NCBI GenBank assembly: GCA_934591845.1
Contig: CAKTPO010000001.1
Span: 124,001-188,000, forward strand
DNA from: an uncultured Oscillospiraceae bacterium
GTDB taxonomy: Bacteria; Bacillota; Clostridia; Oscillospirales; Oscillospiraceae
Direction: 5' to 3'
Length of the DNA: 64,000 nucleotides
In this document: in pieces, positions 58,620 to 64,000 of the stretch
How positions within the stretch are numbered: the first letter of the stretch is position 1
Layout of the letters: each line of letters begins with the position of its first letter
Notes under the pieces: generated by a model
What the model saw: the letters and a program-made list of their open reading frames with translations, nothing else
The model's database searches: none
What the model was told of the DNA's origin: nothing
Translations under genes and position numbers: made by a program

Positions 58620-58805
58620 GGCCGTTCCTCCATTATTCATCCCGAGGTGGCTCGGGAATAAAATCATTCGTTCGGAATTCATACCCAAGAAAGTTCCCGG
58701 TTTTCAGTACAGGAACACTCAGGATATTATACATGAAAATTCAAGGCATTTCAAGTTATTTCCGGGAATAAAAATCAAAATGCCCAAATATTATTCAGAA
58801 ATATC

Positions 58806-58841
58806 AAAAAGCCGGGAACAGCTCTGCTCCGCCGTTCCCGG
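58806..58841 (-). terminator. Terminator of the UPF0210 gene
   Basis: On the minus strand CCGGGAAC pairs with GTTCCCGG around a 14-nt loop and is followed by CTTTTTG. It lies 36 bp past the gene's stop. Confidence 0.8.
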
Positions 58842-58876
58842 TTCTTTTCCCCGGGGCACAAGATGCCCCGAAAAAT

Positions 58877-60235
58877 TTAGTTTTTAAGGCTTTGCAGCGG
58901 TGCCGGAATCCGGCCACCACGGGCTACAAAGGCTTCGCTCTTTTCCCCGTGGACCGGCATCACCGGCGCACTGCCCAGCAGACCGCCCATTTCAACCCGG
59001 TCACCGACTCCCTTGCCCAAGGCAGGGATAATGCGGACGGCGGTGGTTTTGGTATTGACCATGCCAATGGCCGCCTCATCGGCAATGATGGCGGAAATGG
59101 TGGCAGCACTGGTATCCCCAGGCACGGCGATCATATCCAGACCCACAGAGCACACGCAGGTCATGGCTTCCAGCTTATCCAGCACCAGTGTTCCCTGCTC
59201 TGCGGCAGCGATCATGCCCTCGTCCTCGGATACGGGAATAAAGGCACCGGACAGGCCGCCAACGTGGTTGGAAGCCATCACGCCGCCTTTCTTCACTGCA
59301 TCGTTGAGAAGTGCCAGGGCAGCCGTGGTACCGTGGGTGCCGCAGGTTTCCAGGCCCATTTCTTCCAGAATCCGGGCCACGCTATCGCCAATGGCGGGGG
59401 TGGGAGCCAGGCTCAAGTCCACAATGCCGAAAGGTACACCCAGACGGTGGGAAGCCTCGACACCCACCAGCTGACCCATACGGGTGATGCGGAACGCAGT
59501 CTTCTTGATGGTCTCCGCCACCACGTCAAAGGGCTGTCCCTTTACGCTCTGCAAGGCGTGGTACACAACACCGGGGCCGGAAACGCCCACGTTGATAACG
59601 CACTCCGGCTCGCCCACACCATGGAACGCACCGGCCATAAAGGGGTTATCCTCCACGGCGTTTGCAAACACCACCAGCTTGGCGCAGCCCAGGCAATCAT
59701 TGTCCCGGGTCAGCTCGGCGGTTTTCTTGACCACCCGGCCCATTTCCGCCACGGCGTCCATATTGATGCCAGCCTTGGTAGAGCCGACGTTCACACTGGC
59801 GCAGACCATATCGGTACTGGCCATGGCCTCTGGGATGGAGCGGATCAGCTTCCAGTCACTGACCGTTGCGCCCTTTTGCACCAGGGCAGAGAAACCGCCG
59901 ATGAAGTTGACACCGCAAGCCTTGGCGGCGGCATCCAGGGTCTTGGCGATCTCCACGTAGCTCTCTGCCTCACAGGCGGCAGCCACCAGGGAAATGGGGG
60001 TAACGGAAATCCGCTTGTTCACAATGGGAATGCCAAATTCCGCCTCAATATCCTGGCCGACCTGCACCAGATTTTTGGCGCAGCGGGTGATTTTATCATA
60101 AATTTTCTGACAGCAAACATGAATATCCCGGTCTGCACAGTCCAGCAGGCTAATGCCCATGGTGATGGTACGGATGTCCAGATGCTGATGGTCGATCATG
60201 TCCAGAGTGGACAGAATATCCTTTTGGTCCAGCAT
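58877..60235 (-). CDS. UPF0210 / PFL-family protein
   Basis: A 452-residue cytoplasmic protein of the UPF0210 (PFL) family, with [14 protein letters not shown] near residues 23-36, [15 protein letters not shown] near 109-123, glycine-rich [12 protein letters not shown] and [16 protein letters not shown] segments. Structures of relatives resemble glycyl-radical-type barrels, but a reaction is unproven. The gene is preceded, 10 bp upstream, by an ACT-domain protein, a conserved pair in Firmicutes that suggests an amino-acid-regulated function. ATG 60235 was chosen over an upstream reading because it follows AAGGGGG. Confidence 0.9.
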   Translation of the reverse strand: MLDQKDILSTLDMIDHQHLDIRTITMGISLLDCADRDIHVCCQKIYDKITRCAKNLVQVGQDIEAEFGIPIVNKRISVTPISLVAAACEAESYVEIAKTLDAAAKACGVNFIGGFSALVQKGATVSDWKLIRSIPEAMASTDMVCASVNVGSTKAGINMDAVAEMGRVVKKTAELTRDNDCLGCAKLVVFANAVEDNPFMAGAFHGVGEPECVINVGVSGPGVVYHALQSVKGQPFDVVAETIKKTAFRITRMGQLVGVEASHRLGVPFGIVDLSLAPTPAIGDSVARILEEMGLETCGTHGTTAALALLNDAVKKGGVMASNHVGGLSGAFIPVSEDEGMIAAAEQGTLVLDKLEAMTCVCSVGLDMIAVPGDTSAATISAIIADEAAIGMVNTKTTAVRIIPALGKGVGDRVEMGGLLGSAPVMPVHGEKSEAFVARGGRIPAPLQSLKN

Positions 60236-60245
60236 GGCAGCCCCC

Positions 60246-60515
60246 TTAAATTCTGTGCATGGCCTGGAAAATATCTTCCCGCTGCACACGAATGGACAAG
60301 TCCATCTGTGCGCCCAGGGCCTCCATTTCCTTAGCAAGCTCCCCCAGGGAGATGGTACAGCCTGAAATCTCCGTGACCATCATCATGGTAAAGCAGCCCT
60401 GCATGACCGTCTGGCTGATGTCCAGAACGTTGACGTTAAACTCTGCCAGCTTGGCGCAGACGGCAGCAATAATGCCTACCCGATCCCTGCCAACCACCGT
60501 AACAATTGCTTTCAT
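60246..60515 (-). CDS. ACT-domain protein (UPF0237)
   Basis: An 89-residue single ACT domain with an extension. It begins [20 protein letters not shown], the typical ligand-binding beta-alpha start, and contains [22 protein letters not shown] domains usually bind amino acids as allosteric sensors. Pairing with UPF0210, 10 bp away, suggests it regulates that protein. Confidence 0.92.
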   Translation of the reverse strand: MKAIVTVVGRDRVGIIAAVCAKLAEFNVNVLDISQTVMQGCFTMMMVTEISGCTISLGELAKEMEALGAQMDLSIRVQREDIFQAMHRI

Positions 60516-60526
60516 GTTCTATCTCC

Positions 60527-60808
60527 TTATACTTCGTAATCTGCGGCCACACGCTCTGCCACCCAGGGGAAGAAATGGCCCTTGGCCTCCACATGGGCAG
60601 GATGATCCGCATAAAGGGTCAAAGCTTCCTTGCTTTCAAGCTCCGAATACAGCACAAAATCCGGGCCCACAAAGCACTTGGTCACTTCCATTTTGGTAAG
60701 CCCGGGAATGATGCCCACCAGAGGCAGCAGTGCCTTCTTAGCAGCATCGATCACTGCCTCTTTATCGGCTTCTTCCTTCAGGGTAAAGAAAATAATGTGT
60801 TTGACCAT
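60527..60808 (-). CDS. Dabb-family (stress-responsive A/B barrel) protein
   Basis: A 93-residue ferredoxin-like barrel protein, starting VKHIIFFTLKEEADKEAV and containing LVGIIPGLTKMEVTKCFV and YADHPAHVEAKGHFFPWV, the family HPxH-like segment. Dabb proteins form dimers; some cyclise polyketides, most are uncharacterised. It follows the IspH-S1 gene and precedes the ACT gene by 11 bp. Confidence 0.88.
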   Translation of the reverse strand: MVKHIIFFTLKEEADKEAVIDAAKKALLPLVGIIPGLTKMEVTKCFVGPDFVLYSELESKEALTLYADHPAHVEAKGHFFPWVAERVAADYEV

Positions 60809-60832
60809 GGGGAAACTCCTTTCTATACCAAG

Positions 60833-60863
60833 AATACCGGGGCAGACAGGCTACCCCGGTATT
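60833..60863 (-). terminator. Hairpin after the ispH-rpsA fusion
   Basis: AATACCGGGG and CCCCGGTATT form a perfect 10-bp stem with an 11-nt loop, 15 bp after the stop. There is only a weak T-run (TTCTT), so it may terminate partially and let some transcripts continue to the Dabb gene. Confidence 0.6.
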
Positions 60864-60877
60864 GGTTGTGGTAAAAA

Positions 60878-62815
60878 TTACTCGGCGTCCTCGCCATCCT
60901 CCAGCAGGGCACGGATGGACAGGGAGATGCGCTTGTTCTCGGCATCCACGTCGGTGATCTTGACCTTCACATCCTGACCCTCGGACAGAACATCCTCAGG
61001 CTTGCCAATGCGGCGGTCAGCGATCTGGGAAATGTGGATCAGGCCGTCAACACCGGGCAGGATCTCGGCAAAAGCGCCGAAGGTCATCAGCTTGACCACC
61101 TTGGCGTCCACAACATCACCAACAGCGTAGTTGGTCATGAACTGGTTCCAGGGGTTCATCTCAGCGGTCTTGTAGCCCAGAGAAATCTTGTGCTTCTCGG
61201 TGTCAAAGGAAATGACGTAAACATCGATCTCGTCGCCAACCTTCACAACGTCAGCGGGAGTCTTGATGCGGTTCCAGCTCAGCTCGGAAACGTGAACCAT
61301 GCCGTCCACACCGCCGATGTCCACGAATGCGCCGTAGGAAGTCAGGGACTTCACAACGCCGTGGTACTTCTTGCCTACCTCGATTTCGCTCCAGATCTTC
61401 TCCTGAGCGGCCTTCCGGGACTCGGCGTTTACGGCACGGATGGAGCCGATGGCACGACGACGGGCGCGGTTGACCTCGGTGATCTTCAGCTGAACGGGCT
61501 TGCCAACCATGGCAGCCATGTCACCGCCCTTGGCTACGCCGGACTGAGAAGCGGGGATGAATACACGGATGCCCTTAACATTGGCAACCAAGCCACCCTT
61601 GTTCTCCTCGGTGATAACGGCATCGATGGTGGTCTTGTTCTCCACGTACTCAGCCATTTCATCCCAAACCTTCAGGCCGTCCAGCTTCTTCTTGGACAGC
61701 TGCACAGTGCCCTCCTGGTCGTTGACACGAACCACAAAAACTTCGATCTGGTCGCCGACCTTCAGGATGTCCTCGGGCTTTACGGAAGGATCGTTGCTGA
61801 CTTCGTCATAAGGAATGTAACCGGCATGCTTGGTGCCCAGGTCTACCTGGACTTCGGTATTGCCGATTCCGGTAACGGTGCCGATAACCTTGTCTCCTGT
61901 ATTTAAAGTCTTGATGGACTGCTCGAGAAGTTCAGCGAAGTTCTCCTCCTGTACAGCCTCAACATTGGTAATTTCGCTCATAGTCTTGTTGACCTCCTTT
62001 ATAATCCACGCCGGTGTGGAGGCACCAGCCGTGATTCCAACATCAGTGATACCGGCGAAAAACGCGGGCTCCAGTTCGCTGGCATCGTCAACAAGAGCTA
62101 CACGGTCGCAGTATTCCCGGCAAATCATAGCCAGGCGCAGGGTATTGGAGCTTTTGGCATCTCCAACAACCACCATAGCCTGACACCTGCGGCTCAATTG
62201 GGCCGCTTCGGTTTGCCTATCTTCAGTCGCCTTACATATTGTATCAAAAATTTTCAAGTTAGTAAACTGTTTTTTTGCAAAATTTCTGCACGATTTCCAC
62301 AAATTTTCAGTGGATGTAGTCTGGCAAACCATGCAAATTGGCAAGTCCGCATCAATTTGTTCTTCCTGAACCCATTTTTTTAGAGATTCTGCACTATCAA
62401 AGACCTGACATTTGGTGCACCAGCCCGCAATTCCCTCCACCTCCGGGTGGGTAGGGGTGCCGATAATGATGGGAAGCCGTCCCTCCTGCTCTGCCTGACA
62501 CACCAGGCCATGGATGCGTTTTACAAAGGGGCAGGTGGCATCTACGATTTCGGCGCCCTGCTGCTCCAAACGGTTATAAACCTCCCGGCCCACACCGTGG
62601 GAGCGGATGATCACCGTATCGCCGGGACACGCCTGGCTGGGGTCGTCAATGACCCCTACCCCGGCCTGGTGGAAGGCCTGGACCACATGGCGGTTGTGGA
62701 TGATGGGACCCAGTGTCACGGTACGCTTGCCCGCGGCGGCTGAGGACTGCACCAGTTCCACCGCCCGGTTGACCCCAAAGCAGAATCCGGCACTTTTGGC
62801 TACCTGTACACTCAT
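60878..62815 (-). CDS. ispH: Bifunctional IspH (HMBPP reductase) and ribosomal protein S1-like protein
   Basis: A 645-residue fusion found in many Clostridia. Residues 1-280 are IspH, the last enzyme of the MEP pathway: 4Fe-4S cysteines lie in SAGFCFGVNRAVELV (Cys12), in VDATCPFVK (about 95) and in the later part of the domain, with VVVGDAKSSNT for substrate phosphate. Residues about 300-640 hold four S1 RNA-binding repeats, for example VGDQIEVFVVRVNDQEG, YGAFVDIGGVDGMVHVSEL and FGAFAEILPGVDGLIHISQ. The start overlaps the cmk stop by 4 bp. Together with dxs it places both ends of the MEP pathway in this window. Confidence 0.95.
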   Translation of the reverse strand: MSVQVAKSAGFCFGVNRAVELVQSSAAAGKRTVTLGPIIHNRHVVQAFHQAGVGVIDDPSQACPGDTVIIRSHGVGREVYNRLEQQGAEIVDATCPFVKRIHGLVCQAEQEGRLPIIIGTPTHPEVEGIAGWCTKCQVFDSAESLKKWVQEEQIDADLPICMVCQTTSTENLWKSCRNFAKKQFTNLKIFDTICKATEDRQTEAAQLSRRCQAMVVVGDAKSSNTLRLAMICREYCDRVALVDDASELEPAFFAGITDVGITAGASTPAWIIKEVNKTMSEITNVEAVQEENFAELLEQSIKTLNTGDKVIGTVTGIGNTEVQVDLGTKHAGYIPYDEVSNDPSVKPEDILKVGDQIEVFVVRVNDQEGTVQLSKKKLDGLKVWDEMAEYVENKTTIDAVITEENKGGLVANVKGIRVFIPASQSGVAKGGDMAAMVGKPVQLKITEVNRARRRAIGSIRAVNAESRKAAQEKIWSEIEVGKKYHGVVKSLTSYGAFVDIGGVDGMVHVSELSWNRIKTPADVVKVGDEIDVYVISFDTEKHKISLGYKTAEMNPWNQFMTNYAVGDVVDAKVVKLMTFGAFAEILPGVDGLIHISQIADRRIGKPEDVLSEGQDVKVKITDVDAENKRISLSIRALLEDGEDAE

Positions 62816-63492
62816 TTGGCAAGCTTCTCCTCAATGATTTTCCGAATGGCCGCCACAGATTCTTCCAGGTTCAGATTGGAAGTATCCACCTTTACGGAAT
62901 CCCGGCACATTTTAAGAGGCGCGATCTCCCGGTGGGTATCCTGGTAGTCCCGCTGCTGGATTTCCTTGAGGATCTGGGCATACTGGGCTTTCTGGCCCTT
63001 TTCCTGCAATTCCTTGCACCGGCGTTCCGCCCGGACCTCCGGGGAGGCGGTGAGGAAAATCTTCACGGTGGCCTTGGGAAGCACCACAGTGCCGATGTCC
63101 CGGCCATCCATCACCACGTCATAATTCCTGGCCATATCCCGCTGCATATCCAGCAGTACCTCCCGCACCACCGCATGAGCGGAGATCAGGCTGGCTTTCT
63201 GGGAAATGTCCTGGGTGCGGATGTCCTGGGTCACGTCCATGCCGTTCATAATCATGTGCTGCAAGCCGTCCTCATCATACTCGATGCCGATGGTCAGCTC
63301 GTCAATGTAGCGGTTTACCCCGTCCACATCCTTGGGGCTTACACCCCACAAATCCATAAAGTAGGCCACGGTGCGGTAAATGGCCCCGGTATCCACATAG
63401 CGGTACCCCAGTTCCGCTGCCAGACGGCGGGCAATGGTGCTCTTTCCGGCACCGGCAGGGCCATCAATGGCCACAGAAATCTTTTTCTCCAT
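62812..63492 (-). CDS. cmk: Cytidylate kinase
   Basis: Phosphorylates CMP and dCMP. The 226-residue protein has P-loop IDGPAGAGKSTIARRLA (about 8-24), the motif YVDTGAIYRTVAYF, and DGRDIGTVVLPKA (about 105-117), which binds substrate. ATG 63492 follows GAGG at 6 nt, and the gene overlaps ispH-rpsA by 4 bp, a conserved cmk-rpsA-type order. Confidence 0.95.
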   Translation of the reverse strand: MEKKISVAIDGPAGAGKSTIARRLAAELGYRYVDTGAIYRTVAYFMDLWGVSPKDVDGVNRYIDELTIGIEYDEDGLQHMIMNGMDVTQDIRTQDISQKASLISAHAVVREVLLDMQRDMARNYDVVMDGRDIGTVVLPKATVKIFLTASPEVRAERRCKELQEKGQKAQYAQILKEIQQRDYQDTHREIAPLKMCRDSVKVDTSNLNLEESVAAIRKIIEEKLAK

Positions 63493-63516
63493 TGGTTTCC
63501 TCATTTCCCGGCCTTC

Positions 63517-64000
63517 TCAGCCGCTATTTTTCTCGTTTCTCAGCAGTGCCAGAGCCGCCGCCTCCCGGCGGTTGACCTCGCTGACCGTCAGGCCCAGCTT
63601 CTTTCCGGTTTCCTCCGGACTCAGGGGCAGCCCCTGTTCCAGACCGAAGCGCAATGTCAGAAGTTTGGCATCCTCCTCCGGCAGCACGCTGAGCAGCTCC
63701 ATAATGCGGCTGCGCATCTGGAAATAAGCGGTGTCCTCCACCGCCTGGTTTTCCTCCTCCGGGGTCTCCTCCCGGGGTTCTGCCGTGGCCCGTTCCAGCA
63801 TTCTGGCATCTTCCAGCACACGGCGAACAGTCCCCGCATCCTCCGGAGTCATATGCATTTCCCAGGCGATCTCCTCCAGGGTCGGGTTTCTGCCCAACTC
63901 GGAAAGCAGCCGTTCATCCACCGCCCGGTAGTCTTCCAGGGCCTGACGCATTTTCTGGCCAACGCCCCGTTCCCGGGCCTGCATGGTCACGGCCCGGGCC
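63517..64000 (-). CDS. Sigma-70-family factor, C-terminal part, cut by the window edge
   Basis: The frame is open to the window end, so the start is missing. Visible are a region-3-like segment (RVGQKMRQALEDYRAVDERL, NPTLEEIAWEMHMTPEDAG) and region 4 (LPEEDAKLLTLRFGLEQGLP, LSPEETGKKLGLTVSEVNRREAAALALL). The pattern resembles RpoD-type rather than ECF factors. Recognition of the full protein needs sequence beyond 64000. Confidence 0.78.
   Translation of the reverse strand, partial: ARAVTMQARERGVGQKMRQALEDYRAVDERLLSELGRNPTLEEIAWEMHMTPEDAGTVRRVLEDARMLERATAEPREETPEEENQAVEDTAYFQMRSRIMELLSVLPEEDAKLLTLRFGLEQGLPLSPEETGKKLGLTVSEVNRREAAALALLRNEKNSG

Noticed and set aside
1..64000. CRISPR arrays, intact insertion sequences or prophage.
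   Set aside because: No regularly spaced repeats, transposase genes or phage structural genes were seen; the repeats found are the tRNA-associated units only.

Overview
The window looks like chromosomal DNA from an anaerobic Firmicute of the Clostridia, most likely Oscillospiraceae/Ruminococcaceae (inference). Supporting signs are the recN-argR-nadK-tlyA-dxs block, an IspH-ribosomal S1 fusion, a minimal two-gene SUF system, the TIGR03960/TIGR03936 radical SAM pair, a 2-hydroxyacyl-CoA dehydratase activase-like protein, Firmicute-type promoters with 17-bp spacers and moderate-to-high GC with strong Shine-Dalgarno sites. No CRISPR array, rRNA or intact insertion sequence is visible.

Region 1 (1-7100, minus strand) begins with a partial T-box-like leader of a gene outside the window, then reads recN, argR, nadK, tlyA, dxs and a small membrane protein. 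Upstream of these lies a gene-free stretch that I interpret as an OLE RNA (about 612 nt, 6451-7062). It has its own promoter, a closing stem that pairs its two ends, and the OLE-associated membrane protein gene (oapA) directly downstream in the classical oapA-dxs-tlyA-argR-recN order. This is the most notable RNA in the window.

Region 2 (7100-25700) is a mosaic of small genes, relics and RNA genes: Nudix, a broken M20 peptidase, ATC-hydrolase-like protein, Ogt, a DUF4160 pair, an ECF sigma factor with a membrane partner, tmRNA with smpB and a cyclophilin, a sigma-like protein lacking region 2, SufC/SufB, a GyrI-like protein, two tRNA-Pro genes, a radical SAM pair, an M50 protease and an island of GNAT, nucleotidyltransferase and S51-like genes. 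At the tmRNA and at both tRNA-Pro genes, the far side of the transcription terminator carries an inverted, diverged copy of that RNA's own 3' end, followed by hairpins whose stems covary between copies. I regard this as a candidate undescribed repeat family.

Region 3 (25700-43220) is a dedicated molybdenum-hydroxylase locus. A long minus-strand operon encodes a Mop-type aldehyde oxidoreductase, an Fe-S/CCG-domain oxidoreductase, a small redox protein, a methyltransferase, a C-GCAxxG-C-C protein, a G3E GTPase, a radical SAM protein, an AMP-dependent CoA ligase, a histidine phosphatase and XdhC. Divergently, a MobA-like nucleotidyltransferase fused to a ModE/LysR-type winged helix, a THEP1-like NTPase and a FecCD-type ABC importer (probably for molybdate or tungstate) complete metal uptake, cofactor maturation and regulation.

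Region 4 (43220-64000) carries a zinc-ribbon membrane protein, an esterase-acyltransferase fusion, an LCP protein, an exported protein, PspC, thymidylate kinase, CopA with its CsoR repressor under two perfect operators, a giant dehydratase activase, a response regulator-GGDEF-EAL protein with an Hpt partner, UPF0210 and ACT proteins, a Dabb protein, the IspH-S1 fusion, Cmk and a sigma factor cut by the window edge. Isoprenoid precursor synthesis is represented at both ends of the window (dxs and ispH).
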